Shown here piece after piece: positions 53,442 through 62,641 of a stretch of DNA of 64,000 nt. The position numbers and the translations under genes are program-made. Location: the NCBI RefSeq assembly GCF_011682175.1, contig NZ_WHJG01000007.1:1-64000 (forward strand). Reading direction: 5' to 3'. Numbering within the stretch: position 1 is the stretch's first letter; each line of letters opens with the position of its first letter. The DNA is from Massilia frigida (lineage in GTDB: Bacteria; Pseudomonadota; Gammaproteobacteria; Burkholderiales; Burkholderiaceae_D). The notes beneath the pieces are model-generated. The model did no database searches. It saw nothing but the letters and a program-made list of their open reading frames with translations, and was not told the origin of the DNA.

Positions 53442-54450
53442 CGTGGACGCCGAAGAGGCGCCTGGACTGACCCCTGTCGAACAGGCCGCCATCGTCCTGT
53501 TGAGCATTGGCGAAGAGCCGGCCGCGGCCGTCCTGCGCTGCCTCGACCGCGAGGAATTGCTGGAAGTGACGCAAGTGATGTCGCGCATGAGCGGCATCAA
53601 GGTCGATTCCGTGCGCGTGGCGATGCAAACCTTCTTCGACGATTACCGCCAGCAGTCGGGCGTGCATGGCGCTTCGCGCAGCTACCTGAAGCGCTCGCTC
53701 GACCTGGCGCTCGGCAGCGACATCGCCAACAGCGTGCTCAACAACATCTACGGCGATGCCATCCGCCCGATGATGGCGCGCCTGCAGTGGGCCTCGCCGA
53801 AATGGCTGGCCGATTACGTCGCCAACGAGCACGTGCAGATGCAAGCGGTGTTCCTGGCCTTCCTGCCGCCCGCGCTGGCCGGCCAGATCCTGGACGCCCT
53901 GCCGCTCGAAGGGCGCGACCTGGTGCTGCTGAACCTGGCGCGGCTGGATGAAATCGACCGCGACCTCTTGACCGAACTGGAAGAGCTGGTGACCCGCTGC
54001 CTGGGCGCGCTCGACACCCAGAGCGCCAGCGTGGAAGGGATCCGCCAGGTGGCCGAGATCCTCAACCGGCTGCCGGGCAACCGCGCCGGCATGGTCGAAC
54101 TGCTGCGCGCCCACGATCCGGACGTGGTGTCCGAAATCGAAATGAGCATGTACGACTTTTTCATCCTGTCGCGCCAGACCGAGGCCACGATTACCCGCAT
54201 CCTCGACGACGTGCCGCTGGAACAGTGGGCGATCGCCCTCAAGGGCGCCGAACCGGCGATCCGCGACGCCATCCTCACCACCATGCCGCGCCGCCAGGCC
54301 CAGAACTTCGACGACCTGCTGCGCCGCGCCGGTCCGGTGCCGCTCTCGCGCATCGAACAGACGCGCAAGGACATCATGGCAACCGTGAAACAACTGGCCG
54401 ACAACGGCGAGATCGAAGTGCAACTGTTCGCCGAGGCAGTCATAGAATGA
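53422..54450 (+). CDS. fliG: Flagellar motor switch protein FliG
   Basis: 342 aa; the rotor protein that meets the stator. The N-domain is LTPVEQAAIVLLSIGEEPAA, the middle is SPKWLADYVANEHVQMQAVF (an EHPQ-like motif), and the C-domain is MYDFFILSRQTEATITRIL with LILTTMPRR-like AILTTMPRRQAQNF and IEQTRKDIMATVKQLADNG. ATGA overlap with fliH. Confidence 0.95.
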   Translation: MAELDNNVDAEEAPGLTPVEQAAIVLLSIGEEPAAAVLRCLDREELLEVTQVMSRMSGIKVDSVRVAMQTFFDDYRQQSGVHGASRSYLKRSLDLALGSDIANSVLNNIYGDAIRPMMARLQWASPKWLADYVANEHVQMQAVFLAFLPPALAGQILDALPLEGRDLVLLNLARLDEIDRDLLTELEELVTRCLGALDTQSASVEGIRQVAEILNRLPGNRAGMVELLRAHDPDVVSEIEMSMYDFFILSRQTEATITRILDDVPLEQWAIALKGAEPAIRDAILTTMPRRQAQNFDDLLRRAGPVPLSRIEQTRKDIMATVKQLADNGEIEVQLFAEAVIE

Positions 54451-55133
54451 AACAATTCCGCCCCTATCATTTTCCGCCGCTGTCGCAGCTCGACGCGCTC
54501 GGTGCCGCCCATTCCTCCGAGGCTGCGGGCCAGTGGCAGAACGCGGTCGAAGAAGGCTACCAGCAGGGGCAGCGCGAGGGATACGAGAGCGGCCAGGCGC
54601 GCGGCAGCGCCGAAGGCTACGCCGCCGGACTGGCCGAGGGCCTGGCCGCCGGCCGCCAGCAAGCCATGCAGCAGGTGCAGGACCGCTTCGAGCAGCTGGC
54701 CGGCCCGCTGGACGGCATGTTCACCCAGCTCGGCCAGATGGTCGAGGAATTCCGTTCCGCCCAGCGCAAGGAAGTCGTCGACCTGGTCGGCAAGGTGGCG
54801 CGCCAGGTGATCCGCGCCGAACTGGCGCTGCAGCCGGTCCAGTTGCTGGCCCTGGTCGACGAAGCATTGGCCGCCATGCCGCCGACCCGCGACAGCATCG
54901 AAGTGTGCCTCAATCCGGAAGAACTCAAGCGCATCACCGAACTCGATCCGGTGCGCGCCGCCAAATGGAGCTTGCTGCCCGATCCCTCGCTGCAAGCGGG
55001 CGAATGCCGCGTGCGCGCCGGCGACAATGAAGTCGACGCCGGTTGCCAGGGCCGCCTGGCGGCCTGCATGTCGCAGGTCAGCGCCCAGCTGCTGGCGGTG
55101 CCCGAACGGGTGGCCGAGGAGGTCGAAGCATGA
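54447..55133 (+). CDS. fliH: Flagellar assembly protein FliH
   Basis: 228 aa, the export ATPase regulator. The N-terminus has MKQFRPYHFPPL, then the glycine-repeat helix (GYQQGQREGYESGQARGSAE, GYAAGLAEGLAAG) with GxxxG spacing that is typical of FliH, and a C-terminal part similar to the V-ATPase stalk. It overlaps fliG and fliI by ATGA. Confidence 0.93.
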   Translation: MKQFRPYHFPPLSQLDALGAAHSSEAAGQWQNAVEEGYQQGQREGYESGQARGSAEGYAAGLAEGLAAGRQQAMQQVQDRFEQLAGPLDGMFTQLGQMVEEFRSAQRKEVVDLVGKVARQVIRAELALQPVQLLALVDEALAAMPPTRDSIEVCLNPEELKRITELDPVRAAKWSLLPDPSLQAGECRVRAGDNEVDAGCQGRLAACMSQVSAQLLAVPERVAEEVEA

Positions 55134-56446
55134 GCAATCTGGCCGATTCCCTGCGCACCGTCGAGCTCGACGACGTGCCGGTCGCGATCCCGACCGGCCG
55201 CCTGGTCGGTGCCTCGGGCTTGCTGCTGGAATCGGCCGGCTGCCGCCTGCACACGGGCCAGCGCTGCCGCATCGAAACGGTCGATGGCGAGTGGCTCGAT
55301 GCGCAGGTGGTCGGTTTCCGCGAACGCCTCTCGTTCCTGATGCCGTTCAAGCAAGCCATCGGCTTGACCACGGGCGCCCGCGTGCTGCCCAGCCCGACCG
55401 CCGCCACCCTCCAGATCGGCCCTTCGTGGCTGGGGCGCATGGTCAATGGCCTGGGCGAGCCGATCGACGGCCTGGGCCGCCTGGGCGGCGAGCATCGCCT
55501 GGACATGACGCCGCCCAAAATCAATCCGCTGAAAAAACAACCGGTGGTCGAGCCGCTCGATGTCGGCGTGCGCGCCATCAATTCCATGCTGACCATCGGC
55601 AAGGGCCAGCGCGTCGGCCTGATGGCCGGCAGCGGGGTCGGCAAGTCCGTGCTGCTGGGCCTGATCACGCGCCAGACCGTGGCCGACGTGGTGGTGGTCG
55701 GCCTGATCGGCGAACGCTCGCGCGAAGTGCGCGAATTCGTCGACATGTCGCTCGGCCCCGAGGGCTTGAAAAAAGCCGTGCTGGTGATCGCCCCGGCCGA
55801 CGAATCGCCGCTGATGCGCATCCGCGCAACCGAACTGTGCCACGCAATCGCCGCCCATTACCGCGACCAGGGCTTGAACGTGCTGCTGCTGGTCGATTCC
55901 CTCACCCGCTACGCCATGGCGCTGCGCGAAGTGGCGCTGGCGCTGGGCGAGCCGCCGGCCACGCGCGGCTATCCGCCGTCGGTGTTCTCGGCCCTGCCGC
56001 AGCTGGTCGAAAGCGCCGGCAACGGCGAGCACGAACACGGCAGCATGAGCGCCATCTACACCGTGCTGGCCGAAGGCGACGACCAGCAAGACCCGGTGGT
56101 CGATACCGCCCGCGCGATCCTCGACGGCCACATCGTGCTCACCCGCGAACTGGCCGAACGCGGCCATTACCCGGCGATCGACGTGGCCGCCTCCATCAGC
56201 CGCTGCATGGCCCAGGTGGTGCCGACCCAGCATGCGCTGGCCGCGCGCAAGCTCAAAGCCGCGCTGGCCCGCCACGCCCGCGTGCGCGACCTGATTCCCC
56301 TGGGCGCCTACGTGCCGGGCGCCGATCCGCTGACCGACCACGCGGTGCGCCTGGAACCGCATATCGACGCTTACCTGTGCCAGGGTACGCGCGAAGCGGC
56401 GCCTTTGCCTGAATGCATTTCCCAACTGGAAGCGATGATGTCATGA
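55130..56446 (+). CDS. fliI: Flagellum-specific ATPase FliI
   Basis: 438 aa, an F1-beta-like ATPase of the export apparatus. Walker A is GLMAGSGVGKSVLLG at about 163-177, with LIGERSREVREFVD and Walker B LLLVDSLTRYAMALREV. The YPPSVFSALPQLVESAGN block is also present. ATG 55130 has GAGGAGG upstream and overlaps the fliH stop. Confidence 0.96.
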   Translation: MSNLADSLRTVELDDVPVAIPTGRLVGASGLLLESAGCRLHTGQRCRIETVDGEWLDAQVVGFRERLSFLMPFKQAIGLTTGARVLPSPTAATLQIGPSWLGRMVNGLGEPIDGLGRLGGEHRLDMTPPKINPLKKQPVVEPLDVGVRAINSMLTIGKGQRVGLMAGSGVGKSVLLGLITRQTVADVVVVGLIGERSREVREFVDMSLGPEGLKKAVLVIAPADESPLMRIRATELCHAIAAHYRDQGLNVLLLVDSLTRYAMALREVALALGEPPATRGYPPSVFSALPQLVESAGNGEHEHGSMSAIYTVLAEGDDQQDPVVDTARAILDGHIVLTRELAERGHYPAIDVAASISRCMAQVVPTQHALAARKLKAALARHARVRDLIPLGAYVPGADPLTDHAVRLEPHIDAYLCQGTREAAPLPECISQLEAMMS

Positions 56447-56877
56447 CCATCAAGCACACGATCGACAGCCTGGACACCCTGGTACGCCTGCGCACTACCA
56501 AGGTGGACCGCCTCCAGGCCGACCTGGCGGCGCAGCAGGCGACCCAGGCGCGCTACAAGGCCAACCTGGAACGCCTGGACGGCCTGGCCACCGGCAGCGG
56601 CGCCAGCGGCGCCCTGCCGCTCGCGCTGGCGCTTAACTGCGGCCAGTACAAGCTGGCCGTGATCGCGCTGGCCGACACCCATCGCACCGACCTGAGCCTG
56701 CACGAAGCGACCATGGCCGTGTCGCAGCGCGCCCTGAACGATGCCTGGAGCGAGCGCCAGTTGCTCGACCAGGTACTGGAACAGAAAAAAGGCGTGGCGG
56801 CGTTGGCCCAACACCGCGTCGAGCGCAAGCGCGAAGACGACCTGGCCACGCAATCGTGGCTGGCCGGCCGCAAGTAA
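56443..56877 (+). CDS. fliJ: Flagellar export protein FliJ
   Basis: 144 aa, a coiled-coil escort protein between FliI and FlhA. It is almost all charged helix (LVRLRTTKVDRLQADLAAQQ, SERQLLDQVLEQKKGVAALA). There is little sequence identity to distant FliJ; the call rests on size, coiled-coil character and position after fliI, with ATGA overlap. Confidence 0.85.
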   Translation: MTIKHTIDSLDTLVRLRTTKVDRLQADLAAQQATQARYKANLERLDGLATGSGASGALPLALALNCGQYKLAVIALADTHRTDLSLHEATMAVSQRALNDAWSERQLLDQVLEQKKGVAALAQHRVERKREDDLATQSWLAGRK

Positions 56878-56905
56878 TTTCATTTTAGATACTCTGGAGA
56901 ACCCC

Positions 56906-58291
56906 ATGGCGAGCATTGGCAATACCTACGATCCGGCCACCACCGCAGCCGGCCTGGCGACCAACTACACCTCGGCGCGCCAGAGCATCCTGACGGCCCA
57001 GACCAAGCAGGCCGCCCAGGCCGCGCAAGCCCTGACCGCCCTGCGCTCGGCGATTTCGTCCTACCAGGGCTCGCTCAGCGCGCTGACCGCCAGCAAGACC
57101 ATGCTGAGCCAGACCGCGACCTTCAGCAACAGCGCGATCGGCACCGCCAGCGCGAATACCAACGCCAGCGCCGGCAGCTACAGCTTTTTCGTCGAAAAAG
57201 TCGCCACCGCCAACCAGGTGTCCTACAACAACCTGGCCGACAGCGCGGCCAATGGCGGCACCCTGGGCATCGAACTGGGCGGCGTGCCCGGCTTTTCGGT
57301 CAACCTGGCCACCGCCAACAGCGACGCCGACGGCACCCTGACCCCGCGCGAAATCGCGGCCGCCATCAATGCCGAACCGACCAACAATGGGCGCGTGTCG
57401 GCCTCGATCGTCACCGTCAACGGCGTCACCCAGCTGATGCTGACCTCGAAGACGACTGGCGCGGCCGGGAATATTTCCCTGAACACGGCGGCGGTCAACA
57501 ATGCCGGCCTCAAAGCCGCACTCGACGATCCCCTCAACGCTTCCCAAGTCGTGACCGGCCAGGATGCCCTGGTCTGGCTCGGCGCTCAGGGCAGCGGTAC
57601 CCCGATCGCCCAGGCCTCGAACGTGTTTACCAATGTCGACGGGGTGACCATGACCTTCGCCAAGGCCCAGGCCACCGGCGACGCGCCAGTCACCCTGACG
57701 GTGGCCAGCGACAACGCCGCCACCGTGGCCAAGGTGCAGAAATTCGTCGACGATTACAACAAGCTCAAGGGCGTGATCGATGCCATGGTGGCGCCGGGCG
57801 ACCCGTCCAAGAGCGCCGCCCCCGGCGTGTTCGCCAACGATGGCGGGGTGCGCGTGCTGCAAACCCGCATGGTCAGCATGCTGCGCGGCGTCAACGGCGC
57901 CGACAGCCTGGCCGCCTACGGCATCGTGGCCACCCGCGACGGCAGCCTGTCCCTGAACGCCACCCGCCTGACCAGCCAGCTCGCGGTCTCGCCCAAAGGC
58001 CTGGACACCCTGATCGGCAGCAGCCTGAACGGCAGCAGCAGCGGCATCGCCGGCAATCTCGACAGCTACCTGAAGGAATGGAGCAGCAGCACCGACGGCC
58101 AGCTCAAGCAGCGCCTGGAACAAAACACCAAGTTGCAGACCAGCCTGACCAAGCGCCAGGACCAGCTCGACAAGCAGTACGACAGCGCCTACAAGCGCTA
58201 TCTGACCCAATTTACACAGTTGCAAACACTGCAAAGCCGCATGGCGTCCAACACCTCCATGTTCGACGCGCTGTTCGGCGACAAATCCTGA
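56906..58291 (+). CDS. fliD: Flagellar filament cap FliD
   Basis: 461 aa, caps the filament (lafB in other lateral systems). Typical features: an N-terminal helix with QTKQAAQAAQALTALRSAIS, a middle with GSYSFFVEKVATANQVSY, LTPREIAAAINAEPTNNG and KVQKFVDDYNKLKGVIDAMV, and a C-terminal QLDKQYDSAYKRYLTQFTQL. ATG 56906 is preceded by CTGGAGA. The gap after fliJ (28 bp) has no terminator. Confidence 0.95.
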   Translation: MASIGNTYDPATTAAGLATNYTSARQSILTAQTKQAAQAAQALTALRSAISSYQGSLSALTASKTMLSQTATFSNSAIGTASANTNASAGSYSFFVEKVATANQVSYNNLADSAANGGTLGIELGGVPGFSVNLATANSDADGTLTPREIAAAINAEPTNNGRVSASIVTVNGVTQLMLTSKTTGAAGNISLNTAAVNNAGLKAALDDPLNASQVVTGQDALVWLGAQGSGTPIAQASNVFTNVDGVTMTFAKAQATGDAPVTLTVASDNAATVAKVQKFVDDYNKLKGVIDAMVAPGDPSKSAAPGVFANDGGVRVLQTRMVSMLRGVNGADSLAAYGIVATRDGSLSLNATRLTSQLAVSPKGLDTLIGSSLNGSSSGIAGNLDSYLKEWSSSTDGQLKQRLEQNTKLQTSLTKRQDQLDKQYDSAYKRYLTQFTQLQTLQSRMASNTSMFDALFGDKS

Positions 58292-58306
58292 TCAAGAGAG
58301 GAAAAG

Positions 58307-58696
58307 ATGTCCTATTCCGACGCTTACGGCGACTACCACGCGGTTAACCTTGATGCTCAGACGGCGCGCGCCTCACCGGTCGAGCTGGTCCTGCTGCTGA
58401 CCGACGGCTTGCTGGACGAGCTGGCCCGCGCGCGCGCCCACATCGTCGGCAAGCGCTACGAGCAAAAGGCGGCCAGCATCGACAAATGTGTCGAAATCAT
58501 CAATGGACTGTCCAGCTCGCTGGACTTCGAGCAAGGTGGCGACGTGGTGGAAAACCTGGCAACACTGTATGACTTTTGCGCCGCCCGCCTGCACGGGGCC
58601 GGCATCAAGATGGACCCGGTGCTGCTGGACGAAGTGGTCGAGATTCTCGGCACGATCCGCCAGGGCTGGCTCGGCGTGCAGGCGCGCAATGCCTAG
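58307..58696 (+). CDS. fliS: Flagellin chaperone FliS
   Basis: 129 aa, the small helical chaperone that binds flagellin C-termini. It begins MSYSDAYGDYHAVNLDAQTA, then SPVELVLLLTDGLLDELARA and EIINGLSSSLDFEQGGDVV, all as in FliS. 'AAGAGAGG' upstream is a good ribosome site. It ends 8 bases into fliT (lafC position). Confidence 0.94.
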   Translation: MSYSDAYGDYHAVNLDAQTARASPVELVLLLTDGLLDELARARAHIVGKRYEQKAASIDKCVEIINGLSSSLDFEQGGDVVENLATLYDFCAARLHGAGIKMDPVLLDEVVEILGTIRQGWLGVQARNA

Positions 58697-59006
58697 GCGC
58701 GCCGCCCTCGAGGCCCTGACGGCGGCCCTGGCCAGCGCCGGCGCTGCGCGCGACTGGGTTGCGCTCGACCACGCCGTGGGCGCCCTGAGCACCCAGCTGC
58801 GGGTGCTGGCCGCCAGCGGCCCGTGGAGCGCGGCGGAAACACATGCGCTGGAAGCGCTGCGCGCCCAGCACGACAAGGCCGCCGAGCTGTGCGCCGCCGA
58901 GCTGGAAGCGCTGGGAGCGCAAATGCACGATATGCACGCAAATAAAGCTGGCTTTATCGCCTACGCCCTCGACAATGAAATTGACACAGAACGTAACCAG
59001 GCATAA
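58689..59006 (+). CDS. fliT: FliT-like protein
   Basis: 105 aa, helical, Ala/Leu-rich. Sequence support is weak, but size and place (after fliS, before fliK; the lafD position of lateral loci) fit a FliT-like chaperone for FliD. ATG 58689 lies within the end of fliS. It could be only an analogous small protein. Confidence 0.7.
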   Translation: MPRRAALEALTAALASAGAARDWVALDHAVGALSTQLRVLAASGPWSAAETHALEALRAQHDKAAELCAAELEALGAQMHDMHANKAGFIAYALDNEIDTERNQA

Positions 59007-59009
59007 ATC

Positions 59010-60362
59010 ATGATGCTCGCTAACCTGACCCCTTCTCGCGCCGCCCCGGCCGCCCCCGGCGCCGCCGCGCCCGCCGCCACCACCACGCCAGTCACCCCTG
59101 GCACCGATGCCGCCGCGCCGTTCGCCAACTGGCTGATGTTCGACAGCGCCGCCGCCGGACTGGCCGTGGCCGAAGGCGACACCGATAGCGCCGGCGCCGG
59201 CGCCGCGCCCACCGACACCCTGGCCGACCCCGGCATGCTGCCCGACAGCGCCGCGCCGCCGGTCGCCGCCGCCACCCCGGACCAGGCCAGCACGCCCGCG
59301 ATGAGCATGACGATGAGCATGACCCTGCCGCTCGGCATCGTCCTGCCGCCGGCCATGCCGATGCAGTCCAGCTTGCCTGCCGCCATGGCCGCGCCAGTGC
59401 CTGCTGCCACGCCGCTTGCCGCCGCCCCGGTCAGCTTTGCCGCCCCGGCCAGCTTTGCCGCCCCGGCCGCTCCGGCCGCCGTCGCGACCCCGGCCGTGCC
59501 AGCCGCGCCGTTCGCCGCCGCCCTGCCCGCCGCCCCGGCCAGCACCGTCTCGTTCACCTTCAGCGCCCCGCCAGCGGCCAGCGCCAGCAGCACTGCCCCC
59601 GCCGACAGCGCCAGCGATAGCGGCGCCGCCGCACCCCGTACGCCAGCGGCGGCCGCGCTGGCCGTGCCGCCACCAGTCCTGGCCGCCGCGCCGGCACCGG
59701 CAGCGGCCCCGCGTGCCCCCGTGCGCACTGGCGACAGCGGCACGGCAGCCGCGCCCCTCGCCCAGAAAACCGGCGTCGCCGCCACTGCCCAGCCGATCGT
59801 GGCCGCCACAGCCGACAGCGCGCCGCGCAGCGACGCCCCCGTGGCCGGCCCTGGCAACGTCATGAGCGGCGCCAACGCCCTGGCCTCGCAAAGTACCGGC
59901 GTGGCCGCCCCGCTCGACCTGAAATTGCCGGCCAACCCGGCCGACTGGCAGCAACCGCTGCGCGACGCGCTGGGCGAGCGCCTGCAACTGCAACTGGGCC
60001 GCAACATCGACCAGGCCGTGATCCGCCTCGACCCGCCGCAGCTGGGCCGCATCGAGATCGCGATCCGCCACGCCGCCGGCGGCGTGCTGGAAGTAAATAT
60101 CAGCGCCACCCACAGCGAAGTGCGGCGCCAGCTGGGCAGTGTCAGCGATGCCATGCGTTCCGACCTGGCCCAGCGCCAGTTCAGCGATGTCGCCGTGACC
60201 ATCACGGCCACCCCGCGCAGCGGCGCCGCGTTTGGCGAGCAGCAGGGCCGCCAGCGCCAGCCCGAGCGCGACACGCATGACAACGATCCTGGCCGCGCGC
60301 TGGCCGAAGCGGGCCATCCGTCCGCCACCTTCTCCCTGTCCGGGCGGGAGCTTGCGGCATGA
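59010..60362 (+). CDS. fliK: Flagellar hook-length control protein FliK
   Basis: 450 aa. The first 300 residues are Ala/Pro-rich and disordered (as in FliK rulers). The C-terminal Flg_hook domain has LRDALGERLQLQLGRNIDQA, VIRLDPPQLGRIEIAIRHA and HSEVRRQLGSVSDAMRSDL, then FSDVAVTIT. The lafE position. It measures hook length and flips FlhB. ATGA overlap with fliL. Confidence 0.93.
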   Translation: MMLANLTPSRAAPAAPGAAAPAATTTPVTPGTDAAAPFANWLMFDSAAAGLAVAEGDTDSAGAGAAPTDTLADPGMLPDSAAPPVAAATPDQASTPAMSMTMSMTLPLGIVLPPAMPMQSSLPAAMAAPVPAATPLAAAPVSFAAPASFAAPAAPAAVATPAVPAAPFAAALPAAPASTVSFTFSAPPAASASSTAPADSASDSGAAAPRTPAAAALAVPPPVLAAAPAPAAAPRAPVRTGDSGTAAAPLAQKTGVAATAQPIVAATADSAPRSDAPVAGPGNVMSGANALASQSTGVAAPLDLKLPANPADWQQPLRDALGERLQLQLGRNIDQAVIRLDPPQLGRIEIAIRHAAGGVLEVNISATHSEVRRQLGSVSDAMRSDLAQRQFSDVAVTITATPRSGAAFGEQQGRQRQPERDTHDNDPGRALAEAGHPSATFSLSGRELAA

Positions 60363-60823
60363 AGAAGACCACCAAACTGATCGTCGCTTTCGTGGTCATC
60401 GGCATCCTGGGCGCGGCCGGCGCCGGCGCGGCGCTCTACTTCAAGCAGCCGCTGCCGGCCAAGGATGGCAAGCACGCCCCGGAAGCGGCAGCGCATCCGA
60501 AAAAACCGGCGCGCTACGTCTCGCTCGACAAGGTCATCGTCATGCTGCGCCGCGCCCCTGGCGAAACCCAGGCCCATTACATTTCGACCGACCTGGTGCT
60601 GTCGACCACGCTCGAGCAGGAAAAGAAAGCCAAGGATGACTTGCCAATGCTGCGCAGCGTGGCCGTGCGCGCCCTGTCGGCGTACACCATGAGCGCCGCC
60701 CAGGACCTGACGGTCGAGCAGTACGCCGAACAGCTCAACAGCACTTTCGCCGCCACTTATGACAAGGACAAGCTCGAAAAGCCGTTCTCCGAAGTCATGA
60801 TCGGCAAACTGATCATCGAATAG
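60359..60823 (+). CDS. fliL: Flagellar basal body-associated protein FliL
   Basis: 154 aa: one N-terminal membrane helix (LIVAFVVIGILGAAGAGAAL) and a periplasmic domain with YVSLDKVIVMLRRAPGE and YISTDLVLSTTLEQEKKA. Matches FliL (lafF) and may steady the stator. ATGA overlap with fliK. Confidence 0.88.
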   Translation: MKKTTKLIVAFVVIGILGAAGAGAALYFKQPLPAKDGKHAPEAAAHPKKPARYVSLDKVIVMLRRAPGETQAHYISTDLVLSTTLEQEKKAKDDLPMLRSVAVRALSAYTMSAAQDLTVEQYAEQLNSTFAATYDKDKLEKPFSEVMIGKLIIE

Positions 60824-60838
60824 CGAACCGGGGATCCT

Positions 60839-61651
60839 GTGGCCTATCACGCCGATTACACCGATTGCAGCAGCGGCGCCAGCTACGTGGGCGGTAACCC
60901 GCTGGCCCATGGCGCTGCGACCGGGCACGCCAGCGACTACGGCGCCGCGTATGGCGCCGCCCAGGTGGCCGAGTACGCGCCCGTGCTCGACGCCCGCGAA
61001 GAGCAGCGCCAGCTGGTCGCTTACGCGCCGCTGGTCAAGCGCATCGTGCGCCAGCTCAACGCCCAGGTGTCGGGCGTGATGGGGCGCGAAGACATGGAAC
61101 AGATCGGCCTGATGGGTTTGCTCGAAGCGCTGCGCCGCTATGGCATGCCGGATGCCGGATTCGGCAGCTTCGCCTCCTTGCGCATCCGTGGCGCCATCCT
61201 CGACGAGCTGCGCCGCCAGGATTGGCGTCCGCGCGCGGTGCGCCAGGACAGCCACAAGATGCGCGACCAGGTGCGCGCCCTGACCCGCTCGCTGGGGCGC
61301 GAGCCGACCGACCAGGAAGCGGCCGCCGCCCTGGGCCTGAGCCAGGAAGCCTATGTGCAATACCAGCTCGACGATGGCGCCGAACTGCTGCTGAGCTTTG
61401 ACGAAGTGCTGCAGGAAGCCGCGGAACGGGCCCACAGCGCGCCCGGCCCGGAAGAGCAGTTCATGATCAAGCACAGCCTGGAACAGGCCCTGATGGCCCT
61501 CGACGAGCGCGAACAGCGCGTGATCCAGATGATTTACGAATTCGAACTGAGCTACAAAGAAGTTGCCGCCGTCCTCGATTTGTCGGACGCGCGCGTCTGC
61601 CAGCTCAACAAGGCGGCGCTGGCCAAGATGAAGGCAGCCCTCAAAGGCTGA
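60839..61651 (+). CDS. fliA: Flagellar sigma factor FliA (sigma-28, LafS-like)
   Basis: 270 aa, with GTG start. Region 2: YAPLVKRIVRQL, EDMEQIGLMGLLEALRRYGM and FGSFASLRIRGAILDELRRQ. Region 3 includes ALTRSLGREPTDQEAAAALG. Region 4: LDEREQRVIQMIYEFELSYK and DARVCQLNKAALAKMKAAL. It drives late genes, here most likely the flagellins. The first 40 residues are an unusual Gly/Ala/Tyr-rich extension that most FliA do not have. Confidence 0.94.
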   Translation: MAYHADYTDCSSGASYVGGNPLAHGAATGHASDYGAAYGAAQVAEYAPVLDAREEQRQLVAYAPLVKRIVRQLNAQVSGVMGREDMEQIGLMGLLEALRRYGMPDAGFGSFASLRIRGAILDELRRQDWRPRAVRQDSHKMRDQVRALTRSLGREPTDQEAAAALGLSQEAYVQYQLDDGAELLLSFDEVLQEAAERAHSAPGPEEQFMIKHSLEQALMALDEREQRVIQMIYEFELSYKEVAAVLDLSDARVCQLNKAALAKMKAALKG

Positions 61652-61708
61652 TCAAGACATGGTTTACCCGCTTCTTTCGCACTTCACGACTTACCAAAGG
61701 AATTTAAC

Positions 61709-62641
61709 ATGCAGCAACTAGTCGGCATTGCTATCGTTCTCGGCTGTATTTTCGGCGGATTCGTGCTCATGGGCGGCACCTTCGATGCCATCTGGCACCC
61801 GGTCGAGATCCTGATCATCGCCGGCGGCGGTGCCGGTGCGCTGGTGTTGGGTAACCCCAACCATGTGCTCAAGGAATTGACGACCCAGTTGCGCAAGATC
61901 ATCGTGCGCAAGAAGCAAGGTTCCGAGTTCCAGCGCCAGTTGTTGTTATTGATGTATGAACTGCTGCAGACCGCGGCAGGTGGTTTGAAGGCACTCGATG
62001 CCCACGTGGAAGACCCGGCGTCCAGCCCGCTGTTCCAGCGTTACCCCTTGGTGCTGGAAGAGCCTAAACTGTTGGCGTTTATTGTCGATAATTTCCGTTT
62101 GATGGCCATGGGAAAAATCAATGCCCATGAGCTTGAAGGCGTACTGGAGCAGGAACTGGAAGCCATTCACGAAGAGCTGGTGCAGCCCTCCAAGTCGCTG
62201 CACAAGATTGCCGAAGCCATGCCCGGATTCGGCATCCTGGCGGCGGTGCTCGGTATCGTGCTGGCGATGAACTCGGTAGCCGAGGGCGCCGATGCGGGCG
62301 CGATCTCGGCCAAAGTGGGCGCCGCGATGGTCGGTACCTTCCTCGGCATTTTCTTTTGCTACGGCGTACTCGACCCGATCAGCAACATGATGAAGCAACT
62401 GGTGAACCAGGAAGCGTCGAACATGGAATGCGTCAAAGTCGTGCTGGTCACCCACGTGGCCGGCAAACCGGCCCTGCTGGCCATCGATGCCGGCCGCCGC
62501 CTGGTGCAATTGAACATCAAGCCAAGCTTCGCCCAGCTGGAAAGCTGGATCAACGCGATGGGCGGCGAAGGCGAGGATTCGCCATCGCCGAAACGCCGCG
62601 CCACCGACCGTGCAGGAGAGCCGCGTGCAAAAGCAGCATGA
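61709..62641 (+). CDS. motA: Flagellar stator protein MotA (LafT-like)
   Basis: 310 aa; the channel-forming stator subunit. Four helices; the conserved prolines fall in AMPGFGILAAVLGIVLAMNS and GVLDPISNMMK. A cytoplasmic loop carries the charged residues that touch FliG. AAAGGA lies upstream of ATG 61709. The longer C-terminus (RRATDRAGEPRAKAA) is not conserved. Probably proton-driven; this is family knowledge. Confidence 0.94.
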   Translation: MQQLVGIAIVLGCIFGGFVLMGGTFDAIWHPVEILIIAGGGAGALVLGNPNHVLKELTTQLRKIIVRKKQGSEFQRQLLLLMYELLQTAAGGLKALDAHVEDPASSPLFQRYPLVLEEPKLLAFIVDNFRLMAMGKINAHELEGVLEQELEAIHEELVQPSKSLHKIAEAMPGFGILAAVLGIVLAMNSVAEGADAGAISAKVGAAMVGTFLGIFFCYGVLDPISNMMKQLVNQEASNMECVKVVLVTHVAGKPALLAIDAGRRLVQLNIKPSFAQLESWINAMGGEGEDSPSPKRRATDRAGEPRAKAA

